This document shows positions 7,008-14,402 of a stretch of DNA of 15,113 nucleotides, piece after piece. Positions within the stretch are counted from its first letter, which is position 1, and every line of letters begins with the position of its first letter. The position numbers and the translations under genes are program-made. The notes beneath the pieces were generated by a model, which had not been told where the DNA came from, made no database searches, and saw only the letters and a list, made by a program, of their open reading frames with translations. Origin of the DNA: Ignavibacteria bacterium UBA6906 (GTDB lineage: Bacteria; Bacteroidota; Ignavibacteria; UBA10030; UBA6906); assembly GCA_002451155.1 (NCBI GenBank), contig DKBG01000165.1, positions 2,316-17,428 on the forward strand, in the 5' to 3' direction.

Positions 7008-8416
7008 AGCGTGGAGAGGAACTTGAGCTTGATGTCCAGGGGTTCGCGTTCGAAGGGAAAAGCGTGGCGCGGATGGATGGCCTGGTGATCTTTCTCCAGG
7101 GGGCTGTCCCCGGGGACAGGGTGCGTGCCCGGCTGACCAGGGTGAAGAAGAGTTTCTGCGAGGCGTCGGTTCTGGAGGTTCTCCATCCGTCAGACCTCCG
7201 CCGAATGCCCCGCTGCCGGTATTTTGGCACATGCGGTGGGTGCAAGTGGCAACAGGTGGACTATGCGGCGCAGCTGGCGTTCAAACGGCAGCATGTCGTG
7301 GATGCACTGGAGCGGATCGGAGGCCTACACGGCGTCACTGTTCGTCCGACCCTGGGAGCCGAGCACCCGTACTACTACCGGAACAAGATGGAATTTTCCT
7401 TCGGTCAGCGCTGGCGTACCGCCGAGGAAATGCGTGAGCGATCGGAGGCGGTGCATGAGGACACGTCGTCCGAGTGGGCCCTTGGTCTGCACACACCGGG
7501 ACGATTTGACCGTGTCCTTGATCTGGACGAGTGCTTTCTTCAGTCCGATCTCAGCGCACAAATTGTCAACGAGGTGCGCCGGTTCTGTCGGGAACGGAGA
7601 CTCAGCGTGTATTCCACCAGAAGCCACACGGGGTATCTGCGCAATCTGGTGATTCGCCAGAGCAAGAGAACGGGGGAGCTCATGGTCAACCTGGTCACAC
7701 GTGACGACAGGTCGGAACTCATGAGTGCGCTGTCAGATCATCTTGTCAGTCTGTTTCCGGCTATCACGACGGTCTGCAACAACATCACGGAGCGGAAATC
7801 GCAGGTAGCGCTCGGGGAACGGGAGATCGTCTACCATGGGAATGGCACGATTACCGAACGGATCGGATCTCGCACGTACCGCATTTCAGCCAACTCGTTC
7901 TTTCAGACAAATACCGAGCAGGCAGAGCGGCTCTATAACACCATTCGAGATATGGCGCAGCTCGGGCCGGAAGACCTGGTATTCGACCTGTATTCGGGGA
8001 CCGGAACGATCGCACTGCATATCGCATCGGAGGTCTCACAGGTTGTGGGTATTGAGTCTGTTGAATCCGCTGTCGAGGATGCCCGGCGAAATGCTGTTAC
8101 GAACGGTGTGAGCAACTGTCACTTCATTCTGGGGGATCTGCGTGAGACTCTTACGCGCCGGGAGGTGCGCCTGTCTGGCTGGCGATCTCCGAACGTCATG
8201 ATCATTGATCCCCCGCGGGCCGGGATGCACGAGGACGTTCTTCGAGGCGTCATTGAGATTGCTCCGGAGCGAATCGTATACGTGAGCTGCAACCCTACCA
8301 CACAGGCCAGAGATCTCGCGCTCCTGTCGGTGGCGTACCGAATTCTTGATGCGCAGCCGGTGGATATGTTTCCTCACACGTATCACATCGAAAACGTCGT
8401 CTCACTCTCGCGTTGA
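7004..8416 (+). CDS. rlmD: RlmD/RumA-type 23S rRNA (uracil-C5)-methyltransferase
   Basis: This SAM-dependent enzyme makes 5-methyluridine in 23S rRNA (U1939 in the E. coli RlmD). Residues 1-60 form a TRAM-like RNA-binding domain. C71-x5-C77-x2-C80 with C177 fits the [4Fe-4S] cluster pattern of RumA. The SAM-binding motif is VFDLYSGTGTIALHIA (327-342). The catalytic part contains FFQTN (299-303), IDPPRAG (401-407), nucleophile C429 in YVSCNP, and the base E463 in HTYHIENVVSL. All key residues are present. The 470-residue length is slightly long but normal. The start ATG shares bases with the stop of the ABC-F gene (ATGA at 7004-7007), which indicates translational coupling. In other groups the same family methylates U747 (RlmC) or both sites (RlmCD), so the exact target base is uncertain; the family is not. 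Confidence 0.92.
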   Translation: MKRGEELELDVQGFAFEGKSVARMDGLVIFLQGAVPGDRVRARLTRVKKSFCEASVLEVLHPSDLRRMPRCRYFGTCGGCKWQQVDYAAQLAFKRQHVVDALERIGGLHGVTVRPTLGAEHPYYYRNKMEFSFGQRWRTAEEMRERSEAVHEDTSSEWALGLHTPGRFDRVLDLDECFLQSDLSAQIVNEVRRFCRERRLSVYSTRSHTGYLRNLVIRQSKRTGELMVNLVTRDDRSELMSALSDHLVSLFPAITTVCNNITERKSQVALGEREIVYHGNGTITERIGSRTYRISANSFFQTNTEQAERLYNTIRDMAQLGPEDLVFDLYSGTGTIALHIASEVSQVVGIESVESAVEDARRNAVTNGVSNCHFILGDLRETLTRREVRLSGWRSPNVMIIDPPRAGMHEDVLRGVIEIAPERIVYVSCNPTTQARDLALLSVAYRILDAQPVDMFPHTYHIENVVSLSR

Positions 8417-8441
8417 TTGTTTCACGCGGAACGGCTATCTT
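8413..8441 (+). promoter_or_regulatory. Predicted promoter of the DUF5916 gene
   Basis: TTGATT (8413-8418), a 17-bp spacer and TATCTT (8436-8441) form a good housekeeping promoter. The -35 overlaps the TGA stop (8414-8416) of the methyltransferase gene. Transcription would begin near 8448, about 21 nt before the start codon. No Shine-Dalgarno site is evident in that short leader. Confidence 0.55.
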
Positions 8442-8468
8442 CCACAGCATCAGTGTCCCGAACGGGTC

Positions 8469-10916
8469 ATGCGACTCAACACCCTCCCTCTTCTTCCCCT
8501 GATTCTGACTGCTGCCCTATGTCTGGCCGGGTCGCCGAGCAAGGAACTTCGCGCCGTCCGGGTTAGTGTTCCTCCTCGTCTTGACGGAGCGGTAACCGAG
8601 GCGGAGTGGAAAGAGGCTCCGGCAGTGCTGGATTTCACTCAGGCGGAGCCGGTACAAGGGTCACTTCCGACCGAGATTACCTCGGTGAGGGTCCTGTACG
8701 ATGACCGCGCCATCTATGTGGGAGTGATCTGCTACGACAGCAGGCCGCAGGGGATCGTACAGCAGCTCAGCCGGCGGGACCGTTCGACGGAGGCGGACCG
8801 GTTCTCCGTGTTAATCGATTCCTACTATGACCGGAAGAGCGCATTTGTCTTCACCTCGAATGTTTCCGGCGTTCAGACTGACGGCATTCTGTCGCAGGAG
8901 GGAAAGGTGTACGACATCTCCTGGGATGCGGTCTGGGATGTCCGAACACGAATTTACATGGACGGCTGGTCGGCGGAATTTGAAATTCCATACAGTGCGC
9001 TGCGGTTCGCGCACCAACCGGATTCGGAATATCAGTGGGGAGTGAATTTCCGGCGGTATATCAGCAGGAAGAAGGAGGTGGACGAGTGGGTGATGGTCCC
9101 ACGTGGAGACCCCTACGAAATATCCAAATGGGGGACTCTGGTTGGCATCGCCGGTGTTGATCCGCCCCTGAACCTTGCATTCACGCCATATGCGGCTGGA
9201 TCGGCAACGATCCAGACGGCTGCAGAGGACCGGAACGGGTCGACTGCGACTGAGGCCCGTGCGGGGGTCGATGTCAAGTACGGCGTTGCACGGAGTTACA
9301 CGCTGGACGCGACGATCAATCCTGACTTCGGTCAGGTCGAGGTTGATCAGGCGGTTCTAAACCTCACAGTGTTCGAAACCCGCTACCCTGAGAAGCGTCC
9401 CTTTTTTCTGGAAGGGTCGCAATTCTTCACCTTCGGCTCCAGTTACGATAACACGCCCCTTTCCCTGTTCTTCTCGAGGAGAATCGGAAAAGCTCCGGGC
9501 GGATATTATTCTGTGACGGCTCCTCCGGGCGGTTTGGTGAACGAGAATCCCCAGTTCACCACCATCCTCGGAGCGGCAAAACTGTCCGGCCGTTCCGCCT
9601 CCGGTCTATCCATCGGAGCGCTTACCGCAGTGACAGATGAAGAGAGGGCTGTGATCGAAGACGATCAGGGGGCAACCATGTCTGTCCGAACAGAGCCCCG
9701 CGCGTCATACAGTGTTGTCCGTGTGCGTCAGGAACTCAGGGACGGGTCATGGATGGGGGGAATGGCGACGCTTGCATCCCGGGAGGATACTCTTCCGGCC
9801 TATTCAGGCGGTGTCGACTGGAACCTCCGTCTTCTGGAGGGGACGCACACGCTCGACGGATACCTTGCCGGGGCACATGCCTGGTCCGGTTCCGAAGGAC
9901 GGGACGGCGTAGCCGGCCGTCTGCTCTTTTCCCGAATTGCCTCGGAGCACTGGTTTTACATTGGATCGTATGATTTCGCGTCACGAAACTTCACGATCAA
10001 TGATCTGGGATTCTTTGCCAGGCCTCATGATCAGGGGAGTTACGTTCAGGTGCTGTACCGCCAGTTCACACCGGAGGGGTGGTTTTACCGGTACGGTCTC
10101 TCGGTTGTTCCGGAAGCGCGGTGGAACTGGGACGGCCTGCTCACGATGGCCCAGATCGATGCGAACGCGTCCGGCGATCTGAAGAATTTCTGGCGTCTTT
10201 CACTGAGTTATCTTTCGAAGTTTCCCGCTTACGACGACGCGGAGCGGGGCATTATCGGTACCTACCGACGACCCTCCGCTCATTCAGTAACGCTGGCGTT
10301 GACTTCGGATGAGCGGCAGTCGGTGGTCGGCCAGCTTCAGGCCGGAGGTGAACTTGACGAGAAGGGAAAGCGGTCCGTGTATGGGTCGCTCGCCCTCACC
10401 TGGCGTCCCGTCTCTTGGATAGAATTGAATCCCACAATTCTTTCGCTGGTTACACGGCAGGAAGAAGCAGCGGTCATCTCCGGTGGGAGAGTGGCGACGG
10501 TTCCGGTCGGCGGGTCGGTATACAGTCTCTTTGCGGACAGGAACCTGGATGAAACAGACCTGGGCCTGCGGGGAACAGTGACGTTCACCCGGAAGCTCTC
10601 GCTTCAATTTTTCTTTCAGGTGTTGATTGCGCGCGGTGATTACGCGAACTATCGTGCCCTGATACCGGATGGCCGGTTCGACCCGGCCATTGGTCCAGTT
10701 CCCTCATACGACTTCAATCAGGGGATCTTCAACGCGAATGTTCTTCTGCGCTGGGAGTACCTCCCAGGCAGTTCTCTGTACCTTGTCTGGACGCAGGAGC
10801 GATTCGGAGACTCGGGAATGTACGGAACCTCATTTCAGGACCGTTTCGGGGAGATTTTCGCCCTGCCGCATGATGATGTTCTGTTTCTCAAAATCAGTTA
10901 CTGGCTGCCGCTGTGA
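8469..10916 (+). CDS. DUF5916 outer-membrane protein with N-terminal CBM9-like domain
   Basis: I recognise the two-part architecture of DUF5916 proteins. A carbohydrate-binding family 9-like beta-sandwich (about residues 30-200, starting VPPRLDGAVTEAEWKEAP and including YDDRAIYVGV) precedes a long beta-barrel-like domain. A signal peptide is seen at residues 1-21, with a hydrophobic core LPLLPLILTAALCLA and no convincing lipobox. Regularly spaced aromatic strands fill the second half, and the protein ends in FLKISYWLPL, a plausible barrel-insertion signal. ATG 8469 is chosen because it begins the signal peptide; the 41 codons open upstream are not signal-like and overlap the methyltransferase gene. 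The mature protein has about 794 residues, usual for the family. Function is not established; glycan binding or transport is a guess from the CBM9-like fold. It overlaps the convergent hydrolase gene by 19 bp. Confidence 0.85.
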   Translation: MRLNTLPLLPLILTAALCLAGSPSKELRAVRVSVPPRLDGAVTEAEWKEAPAVLDFTQAEPVQGSLPTEITSVRVLYDDRAIYVGVICYDSRPQGIVQQLSRRDRSTEADRFSVLIDSYYDRKSAFVFTSNVSGVQTDGILSQEGKVYDISWDAVWDVRTRIYMDGWSAEFEIPYSALRFAHQPDSEYQWGVNFRRYISRKKEVDEWVMVPRGDPYEISKWGTLVGIAGVDPPLNLAFTPYAAGSATIQTAAEDRNGSTATEARAGVDVKYGVARSYTLDATINPDFGQVEVDQAVLNLTVFETRYPEKRPFFLEGSQFFTFGSSYDNTPLSLFFSRRIGKAPGGYYSVTAPPGGLVNENPQFTTILGAAKLSGRSASGLSIGALTAVTDEERAVIEDDQGATMSVRTEPRASYSVVRVRQELRDGSWMGGMATLASREDTLPAYSGGVDWNLRLLEGTHTLDGYLAGAHAWSGSEGRDGVAGRLLFSRIASEHWFYIGSYDFASRNFTINDLGFFARPHDQGSYVQVLYRQFTPEGWFYRYGLSVVPEARWNWDGLLTMAQIDANASGDLKNFWRLSLSYLSKFPAYDDAERGIIGTYRRPSAHSVTLALTSDERQSVVGQLQAGGELDEKGKRSVYGSLALTWRPVSWIELNPTILSLVTRQEEAAVISGGRVATVPVGGSVYSLFADRNLDETDLGLRGTVTFTRKLSLQFFFQVLIARGDYANYRALIPDGRFDPAIGPVPSYDFNQGIFNANVLLRWEYLPGSSLYLVWTQERFGDSGMYGTSFQDRFGEIFALPHDDVLFLKISYWLPL

Positions 10917-11824
10917 TCGGCGAGAACGCGCTCGAAGAAGACCACGATCCGGTTCCGATACTCGCTGCCTCCCACCTCCCAGACATTGTCATGTCTCGCG
11001 CCGGGAATCAGCCAGAATTCCTTTGGCTGCGCTGCCGCGGCGAACACCTGTTCAGAATATGCCGGCTTGATGTTCAGGTCCGCGGCCCCATGCACAATGA
11101 GGAGCGGGATATTCAGGCGTCTGACCGCGTCGAGCGGCGAGACGGCGTTGGCTTTGAAGTGTGCCATGCGCTCGGACCGTCGGATGACAATGTTCCGCAG
11201 GTAATGCCAGGGGAGCTTGATCATCCGTTTCTGGTAGTCATCAAACACGGTCCGGAGAGCGGCGAATCCACTTTCGGCGGCCACGGCGCTGATCCGGCTG
11301 TCGAGCACGGCGGCCTGGATGGCGACGGCAGCTCCCATGGATGCGCCAAAGAGTCCAATCTTCCCCACATACAGATCAGGGCGGTTCATCAGGTAGGAGA
11401 TAATCCGTGATGGATCATGTTTCTCATAAAATCCATATGTACAATACGACCCTCCGCTATCGCCGTGTCGCCGTGCATCATACAGGAGGATATTGAAGCC
11501 GTGGTCTGCAAGGAGTCCGGCCATGGGGAGTCCTGCAATTTTGCATTCGCTCACACCGTGCAAATACAGAATAGTCCCGCGGGAAATCCCCGGTGGCCTG
11601 ATCAACCACGAGCTTAGCGGTATTCCTTCCGCAGACATGAGGACAAGTTCTTCATGGGGGAGGCCCAGATCGGAGGGATGGAGGATCGTCGTGGTCTGAC
11701 GGTAATAGTCGATCGTTCTCCGGTAGGGCTGCATCAACATCCCCGGGCCGATTACGACGATGGCCATAGAGAGGAAGAGGAGAAAGAGGACGAGGAACGC
11801 CAGCAGGAGAATTGCGATCGTCAT
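10898..11824 (-). CDS. Membrane-anchored alpha/beta-hydrolase (serine hydrolase, BEM46/YqkD-like)
   Basis: This is a 308-residue alpha/beta-hydrolase. One N-terminal membrane segment (about residues 3-27, ILLLAFLVLFLLFLSMAIVV) should hold it in the inner membrane. The fold markers are LYLHG (oxyanion region, 86-90), nucleophile S162 in GASMG, acid D249 in HGAADLNIKP, and H278 in PGARHDNVW, so the triad is complete. The substrate is unknown; such proteins include esterases, lipases and peptidase-like enzymes. I chose the ATG at 11824 because it starts the membrane segment. A longer in-frame reading to 11983 runs antisense through the neighbouring glycosyltransferase and is not credible. The gene converges on the DUF5916 gene, with a 19-bp overlap of coding ends, and diverges from the glycosyltransferase. 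It is the only minus-strand gene in the window. Confidence 0.88.
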   Translation of the reverse strand: MTIAILLLAFLVLFLLFLSMAIVVIGPGMLMQPYRRTIDYYRQTTTILHPSDLGLPHEELVLMSAEGIPLSSWLIRPPGISRGTILYLHGVSECKIAGLPMAGLLADHGFNILLYDARRHGDSGGSYCTYGFYEKHDPSRIISYLMNRPDLYVGKIGLFGASMGAAVAIQAAVLDSRISAVAAESGFAALRTVFDDYQKRMIKLPWHYLRNIVIRRSERMAHFKANAVSPLDAVRRLNIPLLIVHGAADLNIKPAYSEQVFAAAAQPKEFWLIPGARHDNVWEVGGSEYRNRIVVFFERVLADHSGSQ

Positions 11825-11830
11825 GCGGTC

Positions 11831-11859
11831 AATATAGATATGATGGGAGAGTGAAGCAA
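11831..11859 (-). promoter_or_regulatory. Predicted minus-strand promoter of the alpha/beta-hydrolase
   Basis: Read on the minus strand, TTGCTT (11859-11854), a 17-bp spacer and TATATT (11836-11831) form a good promoter. The -10 ends 6 nt before the ATG at 11824, so the transcript would start at or next to the start codon. The promoter fills the 36-bp gap to the divergent glycosyltransferase and overlaps that gene's ribosome binding region. Confidence 0.45.
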
Positions 11860-11860
11860 G

Positions 11861-13000
11861 ATGACCGAGCCGGAACGGGTGGCAATTGTCCACGAATGGT
11901 TCACGGGAATGCGTGGAGGGGAACGGTGCGTGGAAGCGATGTGCGAACTTTTCCCGCAGGCAACGCTCTTCGCGTTGATCCACACGCGCGGTGCAGTGTC
12001 AGCGACAATAGAACGGATGCCCATCCGGACCTCCTTTGTTCAGCGGTTGCCGTTTGCCGGTCGTCACTACAGGCGATACCTTCCAATTTTTCCTCTTGCT
12101 GTTTCGCGATTCAGCATGCAAGAGTTTGATCTCGTCATCAGTTCGAACCACTGCGTGGCGAAAGGAGTGCATGTACGCCCTGATGCGCTCCATGTGTGCT
12201 ACTGTTACACGCCGATGCGGTACGTCTGGGATCAGTATGAGGACTATTTCGCACCGGGTCGGGCGGGCCTGGTCACACGCGCGGCAATGCATCTTGCGAG
12301 GGGTCCGCTGCAGAAGTGGGATGTGCGCACGGCGGCGAACCCGCGGCACTTTGTTGCCATTTCCGAGAATGTCAGGGAGCGGATCGGCCGCATTTACGGT
12401 CGGCGCGCCGACCTGATTTATCCACCGGTCGATGTATCCCGCTTCATCCTCAGCCGGCGCGACAACGGGTACTTTCTCGTGGTCAGCGCTCTCGTTCCCT
12501 ATAAACGAATTGACCTTGCAGTTCAGGCGGCGACGAGCGCAGGAGAGCACCTGATCGTCATTGGCACGGGCCCTGAAGAGGGGTGGCTTCGCCGGGTTGC
12601 GGGACCGACGGTGGAGTTTTTGGGATGGAAGAGCGATGAGGAGATCCGTGACTACTATGCGGGGTGCAAAGCTGTTGTGTTCCCGGGGGAAGAGGATTTC
12701 GGCATCGTTCCCGTAGAGGCGATGGCGTCAGGGAAGCCGGTGATCGCGTTTGCTCGCGGGGGTGCGCTCGAGACCGTGGTCGAGGAGGAGAACGTCCGGA
12801 CAGGAGTGCTCTTCCGGCAGCAGACGGTGGAGGCTCTGGTGGATGCGATGCGGCGCTTCAGAGAGCTTGACTTCGACCCGGAGAAGATGCGGCAGTTCGC
12901 TCTTCGGTTTGACAGGCCACGTTTCAAGGAGAATTTGAGTGCGTATATTCACGCACGCTGGGGAGAATTCCGGACAGGATCGCCCCAAGTTCAATCCTGA
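11861..13000 (+). CDS. Glycosyltransferase family 4, GT-B fold
   Basis: This is a retaining glycosyltransferase of 379 residues, probably acting at the cytoplasmic side of the inner membrane on LPS, O-antigen or exopolysaccharide. The N-terminus MTEPERVAIVHEWFTGMRGGE carries the Gly-rich loop of the acceptor domain. The second domain has VSALVPYKRIDLAV (208-221) with K215-R216, expected to bind donor phosphate. It also has the EX7E motif E278-E286 (EEDFGIVPVEAMASGKPV), then a conserved GGALETV. The start is ATG 11861, with GGGAG (11845-11849) 11 nt upstream. A TATGAT at 11839-11844 could be its -10, but no fitting -35 is apparent. Related enzymes include mannosyl- and glucosyltransferases (RfaB/WbaZ-like); donor and acceptor cannot be assigned. 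No membrane segment is seen. Confidence 0.92.
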   Translation: MTEPERVAIVHEWFTGMRGGERCVEAMCELFPQATLFALIHTRGAVSATIERMPIRTSFVQRLPFAGRHYRRYLPIFPLAVSRFSMQEFDLVISSNHCVAKGVHVRPDALHVCYCYTPMRYVWDQYEDYFAPGRAGLVTRAAMHLARGPLQKWDVRTAANPRHFVAISENVRERIGRIYGRRADLIYPPVDVSRFILSRRDNGYFLVVSALVPYKRIDLAVQAATSAGEHLIVIGTGPEEGWLRRVAGPTVEFLGWKSDEEIRDYYAGCKAVVFPGEEDFGIVPVEAMASGKPVIAFARGGALETVVEEENVRTGVLFRQQTVEALVDAMRRFRELDFDPEKMRQFALRFDRPRFKENLSAYIHARWGEFRTGSPQVQS

Positions 13001-13023
13001 GAATGCGTTACCGGGTTTGCTCG

Positions 13024-13052
13024 TTGACATTCTGGACTGATTTTTGTATCTT
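13024..13052 (+). promoter_or_regulatory. Near-consensus promoter for the M23-bactofilin-ATP synthase cluster
   Basis: TTGACA (13024-13029), a 17-bp spacer and TATCTT (13047-13052) form the best promoter in the window, with a perfect -35 element. Transcription would begin near 13059, leaving a leader of about 24 nt with GGGG (13070-13073) before the ATG at 13083. It lies in the 82-bp gap after the GT4 gene. No terminator is visible in that gap. Confidence 0.62.
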
Positions 13053-13082
13053 TATTCCTTATATGTTTTGGGGTCACACAGC

Positions 13083-14000
13083 ATGACTAAGGCGGGCGCG
13101 CGTCGCAGGAAGACCCTCCGTCGCTTTGAGATTCTCATTGTACCGGTCGGGGAGGGGAAAGAAGCTCGATCATTCCGGGCGAGCCGGATGAAGCTTCTGG
13201 TGATTCTCTCCGGGTCTGTGGCTGCGATCGTAGCGCTGACGCTCGTCGTGCTGATATTCACTCCGGTGGCAATGTACGTGCCGATTCCCAACCCGGAGCT
13301 TGAGAAGCGATACGGTCGTCAGATTCAGGAGACCCAGGAACGGCTCAACGTGCTTGCACAGGACGTCCTGATGCTGCGCGATTACAACCGCCAGCTTCGG
13401 AAAGCGCTTGGAGACGAGACCGCCAGAGATTCGGCATTGACCGGGTTGCAGAGCGGATCGGTGACGGCGGCGCATGACCAGGGCCTGGCGTTTTCCGACT
13501 CTCTGCCCGTGTATGATACGGGGGAAGAGGGGTTTCTTCCCGATTACGGTCAGGCCGGTGCGGCGGGGCAAGATGCCTACGCGGTGGTTGTAACGCGTGC
13601 TGAGGCCCCGAAGTCTCGCCTGCCTCTGATTGTTCCGGCTGAGGGGTACGTGACTCAGAGGTTTGACCCGGCCAATAATCATTTCGGAATGGATTTTGCG
13701 GGAAAGCGTGGCACTCCGGTATTTGCCGCTGCGGACGGTTCCGTTCTTTTTTCCGGCTGGACTTATGATGACGGCAACATGCTCATTATCGCCCACGGCG
13801 GCGGATATGTGACGGTGTACAAGCACAACCAGACACTGCTGCGGACGTCCCAGACCCATGTCACCCGCGGTGAGCCGATTGCACTGCTCGGAACTTCCGG
13901 GAGGACAAGCCTCGGTCCGCATCTTCATTTCGAGGTGTGGAAGGACGGAATTCCGCAGGACCCCGACCAGTACCTGCTGACGCCGGTGAAGCAGCAATAA
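13083..14000 (+). CDS. M23 (LytM-type) metallopeptidase with N-terminal membrane anchor
   Basis: This is a murein endopeptidase that cleaves peptide cross-links in the periplasm. It has 305 residues: a basic cytoplasmic tail, one membrane segment (about 37-62), a short helical stretch likely to form a coiled coil (about 70-110), a low-complexity linker, and an M23 domain from about 180. The zinc ligands are H200-x3-D204 (NHFGMD) and H282 in the HLH motif (280-282). H248 lies in the catalytic region (VYKHNQ). All sites needed for activity are present, so it should be an active enzyme rather than an EnvC/NlpD-like activator. The start is ATG 13083. A TTG at 13044 in the same frame lies inside the predicted promoter and is rejected. 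Bactofilin follows after 20 bp, the usual partner for placing such enzymes in cell-shape control. Confidence 0.9.
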   Translation: MTKAGARRRKTLRRFEILIVPVGEGKEARSFRASRMKLLVILSGSVAAIVALTLVVLIFTPVAMYVPIPNPELEKRYGRQIQETQERLNVLAQDVLMLRDYNRQLRKALGDETARDSALTGLQSGSVTAAHDQGLAFSDSLPVYDTGEEGFLPDYGQAGAAGQDAYAVVVTRAEAPKSRLPLIVPAEGYVTQRFDPANNHFGMDFAGKRGTPVFAAADGSVLFSGWTYDDGNMLIIAHGGGYVTVYKHNQTLLRTSQTHVTRGEPIALLGTSGRTSLGPHLHFEVWKDGIPQDPDQYLLTPVKQQ

Positions 14001-14020
14001 CATAACCTGCGAGGAATTTT

Positions 14021-14392
14021 ATGGCCGACAAACGTTCTCCCGAATCCGCGCTGACCCTGATCAGCTCTACGACTGTTGTAGAAGGGAAGATTCTCACAGA
14101 CGGCAGCGTCCGCGTGGATGGAAGGCTGGTTGGAGACCTTATCGCAAAGGCCGGCGCTGCGGTAGGGATATCGGGGTCCGTCGAGGGATCGATTGATGCC
14201 CGGAACGTGACGCTCTCCGGAAAACTTGAGGGAACCGTCACAGCTGCGGAGAAGCTGGTTCTTGAAAGCAAATCGATTGTGAAAGGCGATATCCGCGCAG
14301 CGCGACTTGTTGTAGATGAGGGCGCGCGGTTTGACGGTCGCTGTTCGATGTCTCAACCCGGCGGCGAGTCCGGAGCGTCTCCGGTTCGTTGA
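14021..14392 (+). CDS. Bactofilin (polymer-forming cytoskeletal protein)
   Basis: Bactofilins polymerise without nucleotide into membrane-associated filaments of a right-handed beta-helix and position murein enzymes. This 123-residue protein has the compact bactofilin core (about 12-108). Its short strands show the repeating hydrophobic and glycine turns of the family, for example VVEGKILTDGSVRVDGRLVG and later GSVEGSIDARNVTLSGKLEG. Short charged or polar tails flank the core, as usual. GAGGAA (14011-14016) lies 4 nt before the ATG. The gene sits between an M23 peptidase and ATP synthase accessory genes. The peptidase pairing matches known cell-shape modules (CcmA with Csd enzymes in Helicobacter, as established knowledge), so a shape or curvature role is likely. 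No membrane segment is seen. Confidence 0.93.
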   Translation: MADKRSPESALTLISSTTVVEGKILTDGSVRVDGRLVGDLIAKAGAAVGISGSVEGSIDARNVTLSGKLEGTVTAAEKLVLESKSIVKGDIRAARLVVDEGARFDGRCSMSQPGGESGASPVR

Positions 14393-14402
14393 GTTGTGCC
14401 GC

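Noticed and set aside
10913..11410. 165-codon plus-strand open frame downstream of the DUF5916 gene
   Set aside because: Antisense shadow of the hydrolase, which has an intact catalytic triad.
11825..11983. 53-residue N-terminal extension of the alpha/beta-hydrolase
   Set aside because: It would run antisense through the start of the GT4 gene and hide the membrane segment that naturally follows ATG 11824.
13044..13082. TTG start for the M23 peptidase
   Set aside because: It lies within the predicted promoter, upstream of the likely transcription start.
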